From Vanessa cardui (Eukaryota > Arthropoda > Insecta > Lepidoptera > Nymphalidae): a stretch of 64,000 bases of DNA. Made by a program: the position numbers and the translations under genes. Position 1 is the first letter of the stretch; the number at the start of each line of letters is the position of its first letter. Positions 48,810 through 61,775 of the stretch are shown here, piece after piece. The notes below the pieces were generated by a model. It was given only the letters and a program-made list of their open reading frames with translations, did no database searches and was not told the DNA's origin. Location: contig NC_061124.1 of the NCBI RefSeq assembly GCF_905220365.1, forward strand, positions 3,164,501-3,228,500, read 5' to 3'.

Positions 48810-51000
48810 ATACGTTTTATCGAAGCGCCCTTATGAAGGTTCATCCTGAAATTCAAACTATTGAGATATCGTGACGTATTACAACACTATTGTTTCAAAA
48901 TGAAATACATGTACCTAACACTAAGTATTGTTTTCTGCAGCCTTTATATTTAATGAATACAACACGTGTTCAGTATTTAATTAATACCGTTATTTTATTT
49001 ATATTTATCAGTCTGTCAGACATCATACCATTTCATTACATACCTATTCAGATCGACAATACAATTACTGCCCACATGCATGTAAAGCTTTGTCTGTCGA
49101 AATAATTAACATATGAAGGTGTGTCTACCAGAGGTAGTACTATGTATGAATATACGTATATAATACATAAATCAACAGTTAAAAATTAGCATACTTAAAC
49201 TATAAAATATGTGTTATGTTTTTATCAATATAAAAAGTGCTGTAATACGTTTCATATTGATTTGTATTGTTAACAGCGGTATATTCAAAACAATTGTTGT
49301 TCTTAGCCTGTTAATAATATTAGAGTGAGCAATCATGCTGTAAGCCTAGGTGGCCTGTAAATAGCCTCAAATATTACTCAATAATCTTAAATTACTATTC
49401 AATTATTTCGTTTAAATGAAAAGAAGACTAATACTGAAACAAATAAGCGCGTGAAATAGTATTACATTAATGTTTTGAACATTAATTAGTTAGGGACAAT
49501 AATATCTTATAAGAAATATACTTTGTCAATATATTGTTGCATTTATTCTGCTGAATACCTGCAAGCGTGTAAACTATCGGCTATCGCTTATTGTAAAGAT
49601 TCAACCACGATGTTTACCGATATTTAGGAATGATTCATAAGTACTATATAGTCAATTTGATAGACGAATATTGCGAAATAATCAAAGAAACTTTAACGAG
49701 CATGACCGCTGTATATGGAAGTCAGTGCTTCGATAACTTACTCAATAGTAAAACAACGTTTATCAGTTAAGAAAATAATCGTTTATAGCCCACTAGTATA
49801 TCTGAAATCGGTCTGTAATACAGGTAATTAATAAAATAAAGTTTGACAAACAACCTCAGTTAGTTATTATAGCTATCAAGAAAACAATTCGTTATTCAAA
49901 TCAAGCTGCGATTTATAATTGATATATCAAAATCTTGACCTTGATATATAACTTTTTTGTCGAGAACGTGTCTCTTCGAAAGAGTCGTGGGGCCCGGTGT
50001 TATTTTATTAGAGTTCGAACACTATTTCAAGTTTTGCATAAATTACACAATTATAGACATCAATTATGTTCGATTAAATAGCGATTTCGAGTTGAATTCA
50101 CGAAAGGGTTCACACGAGTCGAAAGTATTGATTAAGACTACATTTTTGAACATAAAATATACAAACGGGTTTGTTTTTAAAGTCATGTTATTGTTATTGA
50201 CTTATCATTTTAAGCTGTGTTATATTTCTATAAAGAATACTTATACCTAAAGTCAAATATTTAGGTAGGTACTTTTAAATCGTGAACATTTATTAAAGCC
50301 GGTAGCATTTATAAACAATTTGAATATTAAACAGTTGCATTGTTTCGTTTATGAGTATTTACCTACAATACATTCGGAGAATTCTATTACATTTAAAATC
50401 AAAAATTAAGTTAACATGTTTAAACAAGTAACAAAATTACGGCGTCTAGTAACTGTAGTACGTATTTATTTTATAAACAGAAAACTGTTCAGCGAAATCG
50501 TCGATTGATAGTATATCGCTTCGTACACAATAACCGCATATGTGCTAAATTATCAGAATAATCAGATAATACCAAGTTCCTTATGACGACAAACATTCCT
50601 TTAACTTATAACGTGACATTCGTTAAATGATATATGAAACCTTATACCCTTCACTGTTTATAAAATCGTGCCTAGAGTGGTTGAGGATATGATAATCGCA
50701 TACTAAGTTGTAATTTCAAATAGTCATCGGCTTCTATGGTATACCGTTACTTCATATGCAAATTCATAGCTATGCGACCGTAATATAAAATATGTGACGC
50801 TATCAATAATATAGTGATGAAACGACTTTATTTTTACGGAAAGTTTTGACGCGCTTAATTTAATGTTAGACATTTTTATTACGTTGGAATGATAACGTAT
50901 AAAGGTTGGTTTTTACTTATAGTTTATAACACATACTTAGGTATTTTTAATCATTAATTAAAAAAAATGTTTTTAGTCAAAATATATGGTACGTATCTTA
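48810..51000. other. AT-rich stretch, nothing recognised
   Basis: No coding exon, RNA gene or clear repeat is seen between the interspersed repeat and the GC-rich promoter island. Confidence 0.35.
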
Positions 51001-51039
51001 AAAGAATTAATCACTTAAGTACGCGACAGTCAACCCAAA

Positions 51040-51640
51040 CAAACATAGGGACGCTACAAGACGAGGGGCGGGGGTAGGCACCCTTCGCGTCACGTGACGA
51101 GCGACCTTCAGGCGGCGCACCGACCTTGAGCGTCGCTCGCCCCGCGCGCGGGTCAGAGGTGAATGCACGCCAGCCCGCCCCGCGCGCACCGCTTCAGCCC
51201 GCTGCCTTGCTGCGGCCCCGAACACCATCTAATGCCACTCACCTCTTCCCAATCTACGACACCATGGCACCATACGCTCAGGCGCCACCGGTCTCCGCCA
51301 ACATCCCGATTTCATGCACCCTCCCGCCGCGAACAGGTATTAGCGACGCGGCACACCTTTCCCATAAAATATCACCGACAAGTTTATTGACATCGAGTCG
51401 CTCGCACAATTGCGTAAATGTAACTATTTTCCAAGTACTCGAATGCACACACAGCTGTCGTTCGAATAAGAAAACACTTTTCTTATAAAATAAAACGTCT
51501 ATTCACTCAAAAAATACTTTTTACAAGAAAAACATTAAACACAACGCGTTTACGAAATTCACACCAACAACATGTCCTCTCACCTCCGCAAAACAAAGCG
51601 GAATAAACTCACTCGAGCGAACTGACATCTCGCGAGTTTC
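51040..51640 (-). promoter_or_regulatory. CpG-rich promoter island with candidate first exon
   Basis: The part 51040-51330 is the most GC-rich stretch of the window. On the minus strand an initiator-like TCAGTT lies at about 51620-51625, and a strong donor (GAAGAG, then GTGAGTGG) ends a possible exon at 51243. The 380-base stretch between has no long open frame, like a 5' UTR. The next minus-strand gene is Hr39, 22 kb away, so this may be its distal promoter. The opposite strand has a frame (51126-51488), but I see no downstream exon for it. The island lies head to head with Rab9. Confidence 0.45.
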
Positions 51641-52238
51641 ACGCACAACCGCAAAACAAACATACATTACTGACATCTAGTGTTAGAAAAAAGAAACGAC
51701 GTATGTCACGAATGCCTTTAGATTTTTGATAGATGGCGTTAGCTCTTCAGCACCTATTTTATTCTTATTTCATGTTAGAAACATTCACTTATTTATAATG
51801 TTGAATAAGAACATATTGATGTTATAAAAGTACAACGTAATTATATAAATAAGATGCTTCAATGTCAATACTGTCAACGTCAAAAATATTACAGTTTCTT
51901 TATATATTTTATCTGTGTGTGCCATTGTTTAAAGTTTTTAATTTGATTACAACAGCTGTGCTGTGGAGTGGACAGTGTAGTGATTTTGATTACAAGTTTA
52001 TTTTATTTTTCTATTACATTATAAACTGTAGTGACTTGTTTAGTGTGCGAATTTTTTTATATTTATCGTTGTTATTTGTATAGTGGTGCGTGTTAAATTA
52101 AAATTGGATTATCTAAAAACGTTTCCTCGTTATACTTATGTCGAGTCATTAATTAAATAGATTTTAGTGTGACTCAAGGCTGTACCAATAAAAGAAGCAC
52201 TAAGAGCTTGTGACTATTATGAGAATTACAATCACATA
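51641..52238 (+). promoter_or_regulatory. Rab9 upstream region and 5' UTR
   Basis: About 600 bases between the putative minus-strand start and the Rab9 ATG. The last 100 bases or so before 52239 are probably leader. No TATA box is obvious. The two genes would share a divergent promoter region. Confidence 0.35.
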
Positions 52239-55200
52239 ATGGTTGAGGATAATGATCAAAGTTACGGACGGACGGCAAATAAAAATGTACTATTGAAAAT
52301 AGTAATACTAGGGGATGGAGGTGTGGGCAAGTCGTGTTTAATGAGTAGGTTTATATCGAACCACTTTGATGACCACAACTTTCACACGATAGGCGTCGAG
52401 TTTATGAACAAAACGATAGATGTGAATGGAAAACAATATACACTACAGGTATTATTTTAAATATGATCTTCTTAAGTTGTACACAGATATACTATGTCGT
52501 AGTTAACTTACGTGTAATTAGTTGATAATGGTTTTAATGTCAGTAATAAATGTAGGTATATAATACAAGATATTTAATTTTTTACAATTGAATTGCGTTT
52601 TAATAGATCTAGCAGAAAATTTATTCAATGTTATAAGAGGAAAAGTAAAATATTTGTATTTTTTTTTTAAATGTTATCGCTTAATCGTCACCTTGGATTT
52701 ATAGATAATGTGATTTATGTAATTAGCATAAAAATGCAATTTAAATACGTAGATTCAAAATTGAATATTATTATCTTGAATGCATTTTATAGAAAAAAGA
52801 TTCAATGGTAGACAAGGCCATACTTAAAGGACGCCGCTGTGACCGGCATAATTTCTTTCCTCTCTATCTATCCGTTTACGACATCTATGTATATCATCAA
52901 TGGATCTGTGGATTCCTATTGCTTGCTGGTGCTTTCCCGAATCATGCTATCCATTCGATTTTATTAGTTATCAATTCTAATTCGAATTAATGGCCCTATT
53001 CATATATAACTGACATACTCTTCGAGTTATGTCAGTTATCTTGGTATTTCTACAAATTTATAGCCTTATGAATAGTGTCACGTAGCGAAATACCGAGTAT
53101 ATATCATATCACGCAACGCGACCTTGAGCTTGCGATTGAGGCCGACGATAGAGGACGACGTCTTCGAACAATATTTCGACATTGGCATAACATACATTTC
53201 TCTAATTCTTTCGTTCTCAAATAGCAACGGAATTTGGATGGAAAAATATATGTTTATTTCTCCAACGCTGCCCAGGACGCATATAACAAATGACTTTCCC
53301 CTAATTGGCCTTAGCCTTAAGTTGTAAACAGTTGTCGAATGTAAATATGAGCTGATTCTGACTTTTGTATAATCTGCTATAGTGTGTTTATGTCATTCTA
53401 TAGCTTTTACGGAAAACTTCAAGACTGCAATGCAATTTATGAGTGAATAACAATTATGTATGTTTATAATCCACCTTAACATATCATTAACATTTAAAGC
53501 TGGAATTTAACATCTATATATACATCATTCCAGTAGGTTTTTACAAGCACTTTCAAAGTGTCATTTTACAACACTATATTATGTAAAACTATAACTGCTT
53601 CGGAATGCAGATTTTACCGAGAAGTCGGTCAAGAAATCAGTAGTAACTCTTTTCCAGTATTTAAAATACTAATAAATAACAAATGTAATTATAATATTGG
53701 GTAAAGTATTCAAATATCCATCAATCCTATGTTACTATTTAATTAAGTCTCAATTACATAACACTTCATACGTTACACTAATTATGGTTGTCTTAAGTTA
53801 ATCATTAAAAAAACATTAAGCTGAATTAAATTCATTGTTTCAGCAACACTTAATTAATGGCAGTCATTTGTTATAGTCATTGAGAATCTTTATTTATTGC
53901 CAAATTATGTTAAAATTGTATACTAATTATCCATGTATAATTTTGTTTTTAACTTTCAGATATGGGACACAGCGGGTCAGGAACGTTTCAAGTCTTTAAG
54001 GACACCATTCTATAGAGGGACAGATATCTGTATACTGGCATATGCTATAGATGACAGAAGTTCGTTCAACAATATTAAGACATGGCTAAATGAGTTCCTA
54101 CATTATGCTGGTGTTAAAAATGGAATTGAAAAGTTTCCTTTTATTGTCGTTGGGAATAAGGTATTATAAATTTGTATGATATTTTAGTGCTTAATAGTTA
54201 ATCTTAAATACTTATAAATTGAGATGAGCTGATCATAACTTTGCCCAAAACTGACTAACCAATAAGTTGTTCGGACACCAAATAATAGGCCTATTTTTGC
54301 TATGATCATAGATCAGAGCGACGTTTTTGTGTTAATAGTAAAGTGTTAATAGTAAAGTGGTAGATTTAAGTATAAGCGCTTAAAATATTTAAAAGTTAAC
54401 AATGTCAAATATTCAAAAACACCATTTGTTAGGCGTTCCTCGCCAAATAACTCTGAACGTCTTTAATTTTTATCTAAGCTTCACATTACATCTGCATAAT
54501 ATCATTATATATTTTTGTTAAGAATTTGTAATCACAAGAATATATTAAAAATTAACAATATATTTATATAATTCTATCAAAACTCAAGATCACAATATCA
54601 ATATAAAAACACTTGTTTAAATTTGCCTTACTGGAATTTTAATAACATACTCAAGGTAACTTAATTTGAAAATATCGTAAGTCAAAGGATTTTTTTATGT
54701 TGTTATGATAGATAATTATGATAGATGCTAGTATTAAACACAGGCTGGTATTAGCTTAACTTCAATAGACATTAAGGTTTTGAAATTATTATTATTACAT
54801 TATTATCAATTATTATTACATTAAGTTGCTATTCACATAAAATTGCACTATGAAATGTTTCATTATTGGCAAATTAAATGTACATTTAAAATTTTAGAAG
54901 GTGAATGTTGGATTTAAATTTGAAATAAATTCATTTGAAATAACTTCAGAAAAGGAGGAGTTTCTAAATTCAACTGTATTTTTAAATTATTTGTCAACAT
55001 TGTACTCTGTCAATTATAAACAGTACAAATCTGTTTATAATTGAAATTATTCTATTTTTGACTAAGGGTACGATAAGTTGGTTGGTTGATATTTGTTAAA
55101 TTTTATATTAAAGAAATACATTTCCAATTTTCTTGATAGGCTTGCCTTGCCTTCTTAGTATCTTCAACGGAGAAACCAACAAATACCTTTCTTTTTTTTA

Positions 55201-56682
55201 TAATATTATTAGTCTAGAGACTCTAGAGTATTAGCAATAGTAAGACTGTAAGATGAATTGATCGACTATTATTGTATGAAAGAACTTGCTAAAGTTTAAA
55301 TATACTCTTTAAGTTTGCCTAGAAATCAGTTTTTGATATAATTTTTTATTTGACAAAATTGCACCTAAACATATGTCTCAATTGAAAAAATATTTTAAAG
55401 ATAAATATGTTTTGAAACAAGTGATTATAGTATTTCTGTCTTTTATGACATATATTATCTTTTATGACTGTGGGTTACTGCCACTTTTATTCACAATGAT
55501 AATGTGTAGAAGTAAGCTTAAAACCAAGAGGGAAGGGAGGCATTTGCCCAGCAGTTGTTTTTAATGTATTTTATCTGTTTATTTTAGTCAGATGTATCTT
55601 CAAAAGACAGAGAGGTCTCATTTGATCAGCTGAAACATTGGTGCGATGAAAATAAAATATCAACATACTTAGAAACATCTGCGAAGACGGATAGCAATGT
55701 TGTTGAAGCTTTCTCCTTGTCTGTACAGAGGTAATATTTCAACTTAATCTTTTTTTTAATTAATTCTTTTTGTTTAATTTTCTATTAATAGTATTGGACT
55801 ACTCTTTACGAGTACGCCTCACGCCCAGTATAGTACGACACAACTTAGATGTCGCATCGGCAAAATTCGTAAAACCGCCCACATCCGAATTACGTACGCT
55901 ATCCCAAATTATCAATATTTATTTCTTATGCGAATATGATCTTTACACAAACGTAATAACTTGTAATATTATATGACCTAATATATTCGTCAATTCGTCG
56001 ATTTTCATTCCATTTTGTGACATCGGGTGTTTGAATATCGGTTTTGACATCCGATTTCAGATATCGCCCTGTCTTTGTCCAACTTAACAATGTACGATAT
56101 GTGAGAAAGAGATGAAACGGATGTGATATCGAAATCGGTTTAACATTCGCTTCATCTTTTTCTCACACTGTAAAGTTAAAGTTAAGTTGACGTACCAGAA
56201 CGATATTCATAGTTGTTTAGATTATGAAAACGGTTACTCGTTTACATCAAATCGATGACATCTGATGTTTCGATATATCGGACAAATGCCTTCTTTTTTT
56301 TTCGCTGGAAAAACGCTTTACGCGCTTCCCCCACGTGATGGAAGTGGGACTCCCCAGTTTCCTGGACGCCGAGTGCACCCAGGACCACCGGGTTTACCCA
56401 CTAAAAAACCAGCGGTACCCTCTCCGTCTTTCGGCGGGCGCCACGGGATCGCTTACGCATGCTACCGTGAATCGGACACATGCCTATCGTAAACATTGCG
56501 ACGTATATCATATGCATCTCTCGAATAACGTAATTTTTTTCAGATGGGCAGATTTGGAACAGAAAGCCGAGAAGGAACTCAGGATGTTCCACCATCCAGA
56601 TACGGTGACCCTCCATGGTTCGAGCGCCGTATCCAGCTTCCGATCGACTTGCTGTTCTCGATTCACTTCGTATGAATCATAA
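52239..56682 (+). CDS. Rab9: Rab9 small GTPase
   Basis: Four exons, 52239-52448, 53960-54160, 55588-55730 and 56544-56682, join in phase to give 230 residues (human Rab9A is 201). All GTPase motifs are present: P-loop GDGGVGKS (25-32), switch I threonine in FHTIGVEF (48-55), WDTAGQE (72-78), NKSD (136-139) and ETSAK (166-170). 'HTIGVEF', 'SLRTPFYRGTD' and the tail 'DTVTLH' point to Rab9 rather than Rab7 or Rab32. Rab9 acts on late endosomes in transport back to the trans-Golgi network. The double cysteine (221-222) that should carry the lipid anchors is followed by eight further residues before the stop, which is unusual. Intron 3 holds a family A MITE and a GC-rich repeat. AATAAA signals at about 57772 and 57825 are candidate polyadenylation sites. 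Confidence 0.93.
52800..53110. repeat. Possible transposon-derived segment in Rab9 intron 1
   Basis: Less AT-rich than its surroundings, with short internal inverted repeats such as 'ctgacata...ttatgtcag' near 53010-53035. Phrases like 'ctctctatctatccgtttac' resemble repeats I have met in other lepidopteran introns. Ends and family are not clear. Confidence 0.3.
55823..56020 (+). mobile_element. MITE family A, truncated copy in Rab9 intron 3
   Basis: The left terminus is intact ('agtacgacacaacttagatg') and the next 150 bases match, in reverse, the elements at 5306-5632 and 11594-11936 ('atgacctaatatattcgtca'). The remaining third and the second terminus are absent. Confidence 0.7.
56284..56470 (-). 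repeat. GC-rich LINE-like fragment in Rab9 intron 3
   Basis: A GC-rich insert ('cctggacgccgagtgcaccc', 'aagtgggactccccagtttc') just upstream of Rab9 exon 4. On the minus strand it reads as arginine- and glycine-rich peptide pieces interrupted by stops. I take it as a degraded retroelement piece. The family is uncertain. Confidence 0.4.
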
Positions 56683-56689
56683 ACGATTT

Positions 56690-59600
56690 TCTATGTTATG
56701 GAAGGTAACTTTCTCAAATTCGGTATTTTAATGACAAGTATATTTTATTTTCATTATAAATCAAATACACTATCGGAAACAATACTGAAGATCGACTCAT
56801 TTTTTTTTAATATTTTTTAATAATTATTAACTTAAAAATGTACAAAATATCACGTGACTACGAATGATGATTTTTGTGACGTCATAATGTTAATTTGTCA
56901 AAATCCAATCAGCTGTTTGTGACGGAAGCTAACAAACTGTATGTACGTCACTTGTTCTAAAATTATCTATTAATGTAGTTTATATATTTATTTAAAAAAA
57001 TATACCTAATTATTACGATTTTCGAAGTTATAAAAACGTTTTTTTTTTTAATATTATGAAAGCTTTAATAGTTCAATTTAATTGTTACATTGGAGTTATA
57101 ATCTGTAATGTATGTCATGAATGGTTAACCACAGACAGACATGTAAACGATATCGTTGGTTGCATAATATTTATTTTTGTTAGTATTATTTTAATATATA
57201 TTTGCAGACTTAATGAATATACGTAATGCTTTGGTTGTTCCCTCTCATGCTACCCTGGTACTTATTTCTAACGCCTGAGATTCAAGGGGCGTAATTATTT
57301 TTAAAATAGATATAGTGTTTATCTATTTTAAGGAACTATATCTATTTTACACAATCCCACTTAGCGTTATGAGATAAGCTTTAACCCAGCAATGTGCCGT
57401 TTGTAAACTGTTCATTTTATATAACTACTTTTGACAATCAATGCCCTTGGAATCAAAGGCCGTGTGAAGTAGGTTTTTTTTAATAAGTACATAATTAATA
57501 TGTATATCGTTTTTTTAAAGACAAAATGAGATCAACTACTTTTTAAGTGTGGTACATAATAGCAAGTTTACTATAGTATATTTTCTTTTTAAAAAATGTT
57601 TGTTGAAATGTTAGTTTACAACATGTCCGCCAGGAGTGCTGTTGTTGATTTCAAAGCTGTTGTTAACTGTTACTCAGGCCATTTAAGGTACTTATCTCGA
57701 AAATGCATTTAAATTATCAAAAAAAAAAATCATCCGTCCTTTATTCATGGATTATGTAAATACATGTTGATAATAAATATCCATACATATCTTGGAATCG
57801 AGTTCAACTGACATATAACGTGTAAATAAAAAAAGTTTTTATATTAAAATATTAAAGAACAGATTAAATAATATTATCAGTATTGCATTACGGTTGACAA
57901 CTGTCAAAATGGTTGTCAAAAATGGCGGCAATTTTTTTTTTCTATATCGCTATTCTATAGCATGCTGACTTATGTCTCGAGTAGATTTTATTATATAAAA
58001 TGCACAGTAGTTTTTAATGTGTAATTTTGTAGAAATAGTTTGCACAATATTTATATAGGTAATATATTTAAATTTATTTATTGGAAACACTTTATATAAG
58101 TAAAGTTTCAAAGGCTTGGATGTATTTAATACTTTTTTTATTATGCTTTATATCTTGTAAGGCGATGATTAATTTAGTTTAAATTAACTTATTTTTTTTC
58201 TACAAATACTTTAACTTTGGGACAAACTTATTAAAATGTTAGATAAAATTTAAATGAATAATTATGAACCTTGTGGTAAGTTTTGTTTTTTTAACGTTTT
58301 ATAATGTTTAATATATGATGCAATTATGAATCATATTTAAAAAATATAATAAATTAAAAAACACAATTTAAAATTTAGGAAATGTTTATTAATTTTAAAA
58401 TGGCTATATAAATTTTATATTTTAAATTAAAATATTATTAAAGGTTTAATAAGGCAGATAAATAAATTAGAAAATGTTAAGGTTGTATAAATTTGACCTG
58501 AGTCATTTATACAATTTAAATAAGTAATTTTTAATTATATTGGCGCCAATTTTGTTGTCCCATTGCAATTGTCCCAACATTTTAAGCGAACTTATTACAA
58601 CCCTATATTTCTAAAGTATTCTTTTTAAAACATTCCAACCAAAGTTATATAATATATATTATATAATATGTACATGAAAGTTTTAGTTCCGTATGCTTTT
58701 CCGTACCGTTCATTTGATTGATTTTTAACTTTGTATAGAGTTATGAGATTCACATAATAGTTTTTGGCCTAGCATCAATGTACAATACATAACAGCGAAT
58801 TGAATCAGAAAATATTAAGAAAAAATAAACTGTTACTAAATTTATGGTTATTGAATTATCGATTATCAAAGATACTAAATAAATGTGGCGTTATATGAAT
58901 GAAATCATTGTTTACTTAATTATATTAAAAAAAAAAAATTAACGGCGCCCTGCACATCTAGTTACTAGGACTACATGAGATACTGTCAGATCGTTTGCTG
59001 TTACGGCAAGTTTTACGGCTACACACACATAGAAACATTTTTTTGTTATATTGTATACGAATTAATTAGCCCGTACCAATGACTTATGTCCTTTATAAAT
59101 CATATACAAGGAAAAGAGATAGTGGATTGGGTTATGATCGTACCAATCGAATCTCACTGATTTGAGCACTTTTTACTGATTTTGTTCTCGAGTAAATAAA
59201 AAAATATTAAAAATGTATCATAATATATGTGATCGAATCAGCCGGATATTTGACCGGTACGACATTATTCCTTTTTCCAATTATACCACAACGTTTTTAA
59301 TTAAGAGATATAACGACCAACAGTACATATATATGAGTTTATGTATATTATAAACGCAAACGTAGAACGAGAACTACGAACTTCTGAACGAACGAAGTGA
59401 AGTGATCTAAATACTGAACGCTCATTGGTCGCTTGAGCTCGTCATCGACGGCCATCGACCAATGAGCGACATCGACCTTGCAGATTAAATGCAAATTAGT
59501 TAATCTGACTTTGATCGGCGTTTAAAAAACTGGAGGTCAGTTTCTTCCGCGATTGAATCTCAATCTGACCATTCTAATAAAAAATGTCCAATTTAAATAT

Positions 59601-61575
59601 TTGGTTGTGATTTTTATTATACAGTTAATAAAAAATATCGTCATATGAATGAAAGACTAAGCTTTTTTATATGCAAAGTTATTACAAGTCTAACAGTTGA
59701 TTAAATAATCTATTTATACTAAAACCTAGTTTAATTTATTATAGAGCGATCAGTAAAAATATCTTTGAGACTTGAAGTATACTACATTTACAAAGTATCA
59801 AAACATAATTGTTAATTATACTACCTCATATTGAACATTCCGTAATTATAAAAATACGACCATTAATATTGTTCTGAAATTCGAAAAGCCAAAGATCTAG
59901 CATTATTATCAACTTGTTAATGTTTGAACTTTTATTTTTATCCTTTTTAATTAATATATTTGATTATATTATTTAATTAAAAACAAATGTTAAATTTTGA
60001 GTATTTTAAAATATCAAATGTCAGCGATGCTATAAAATATTAATTAAAAAAAAAAACAAAATCTGGTTCGATTTTTAAATTACTTAAGAATGAACAAGTT
60101 TCTCACGAATACATAGAATACACGAGATATGAAGGCGTTATCTTTTTTAATCTCGTTTAAGATATCTGCACATGTAAGGATAGATCATTTAAGATCAGAA
60201 TGTTTCGTTTGTATTTATCGTAGAATTTATGTCTATAGATTTTGCTAATATTTCACTAAGTGCCTAGCTTTATAGTTACCGTACTATTAAAAACGCACAG
60301 TCTTGTATTCAGAAATACAGGTCTTATATAAGATGGGTGGTAGCTTCATAGATGGTAGGGCATAGGGTTCGGACTAGAAAGAAAAAGTAATGAACCATCC
60401 AGAAATACTGATTTAAGTGAACTGAAATAATGGTTTACGCACCGCCTAGCAAGGTTCCATTACAACTTGGGTTATTATCGTCCACACTCCCATTACAAGT
60501 CATAAGCGAAAAGAAAAGTCGGTAAATCGGAATATTAGTAATTCCTCATAAATTGGGGCATTGCTGTTATCCTTTATCCAATACTGGAACTACTGGAGTA
60601 CTATTGGTTCAATGATTCATATTATAGAGTGTCAAAAATTGGCATGTTTTTGTTTTATAAGATATGTTTGTTGTATTCGAAATATTCAGTCGATCCAATG
60701 ATGTAAACCATTCGCCTTGAAATTGCTTACTACGCCCATGTTTAGTGTTTGAATGAAATTAAAATTTTGGTCAAGTTGTATGAATTAAGAAATTGAAATT
60801 GTAAATGCTTTAAAATGTTTATTTGAACCAGAAAAAAAGCTGTACCAGTTCTGTCGTACACAATATCTAAACTGATTTGTAGTGACTTAATATATAGTGT
60901 TCTCTTTCTCGCTTGTTAAGTTAGTAAGATTCATAGCGATTAGTTCTTTTGAAATCAACTGTTTCAAGAAACATTTAGAATTGTATTATTTATTCGGTAT
61001 TTATTGATTGAACACATCTTACATCTGGTTGGGGACAGTCGTTGTTAGGAGTGGTTTATATCCTAACCACGCTATTGTCTATTATCTAAGATAGTTCCTT
61101 ACCATAACTAGTCAGCCTTGAAATAAATTAAAAGGAAAATAATTAAGTTTAGATGTTGTGTACATAAGAAAAAATTGACACAATTAGTCTGTTGTGTCAT
61201 TTAATCTATGATTTACGTAGTTTTTATACATATGTGTTTTATTTATTTTGATTTTGTCACGTGTTGCAATTGTTGTTTATCAGAAAGTAGTGAGATAATT
61301 CCACATCCATTCCTCAATTAATAGTCTTAAAATAACTTAGATTTGTGAATTGCACCGTATTGTATTATAGAAATAAAACTATGCATAGAGTATAAGCTTA
61401 AAATATTTATAAGCTGTGATTTAAATAGATACCTACAAAGGGATCAAAATAAAAATTAAGAAAAAAATGTTTTTTATTTGACTTATAATACCTTTTATAA
61501 TAATATTTGATAATTTGTGTGTCTTCATTGTCAAAGCTGAGATTGCGCCAAAACAAATAGTGCCCAAAAAGTGCC
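56690..61575. other. AT-rich spacer downstream of Rab9
   Basis: It presumably starts with the Rab9 3' UTR. No other coding exon is supported. It holds an inverted repeat at about 57303-57345 (14-bp arms, 'aaaatagatatagt') and a CCAAT-containing inverted repeat at 59419-59468. The rest shows nothing recognisable. Confidence 0.35.
59419..59468. repeat. Inverted repeat of CGACCAATGAGCG
   Basis: Perfect 13-bp arms (59419-59431 and 59456-59468) with a 24-base spacer. The arm sequence recurs in the direct repeats at 34805-34975 and, in part, at 33517. It contains a CCAAT box in both orientations. Confidence 0.75.
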
Positions 61576-61580
61576 ATTAA

Positions 61581-61775
61581 GTACAGTCAGAGTAAGAAAA
61601 CCTCCGTCAGTTTTCAAATTAATTCCTTTATCAAGACTTAAAGATTTCAGTGCCTTTTGAATCTAAACATGAAATCATTACGAAGCAAATGTCATTCTCG
61701 ATCGGTAAAGCAGATTATCGCTCATACTGAACACGAATGAAGATCTTAAGGTAACCTTTTTTACCCCGACTGTAC
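61581..61775. mobile_element. Mariner-type MITE
   Basis: The termini are 'gtacagtcagagtaagaaaa' and, inverted, 'gtacagtcggggtaaaaaag'. Read as CAGTC...GACTG flanked by TA on both sides, this fits Tc1/mariner insertion into a TA site. At 195 bases it has no reading frame. Confidence 0.65.

Noticed and set aside
51126..51488. 120-codon frame on the plus strand in the GC-rich island
   Set aside because: Open frames are expected in GC-rich DNA. A possible donor (ACAG/GTATTA) exists within it, but I find no downstream exon, and the minus-strand first-exon reading fits better. Not excluded completely.
56335..56543. Upstream extension of the Rab9 exon 4 frame
   Set aside because: The frame is open back to 56335 but runs through a GC-rich repeat piece. 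A good acceptor (TTTTTTTCAG) at 56543 and the phase from exon 3 fix the exon start at 56544.
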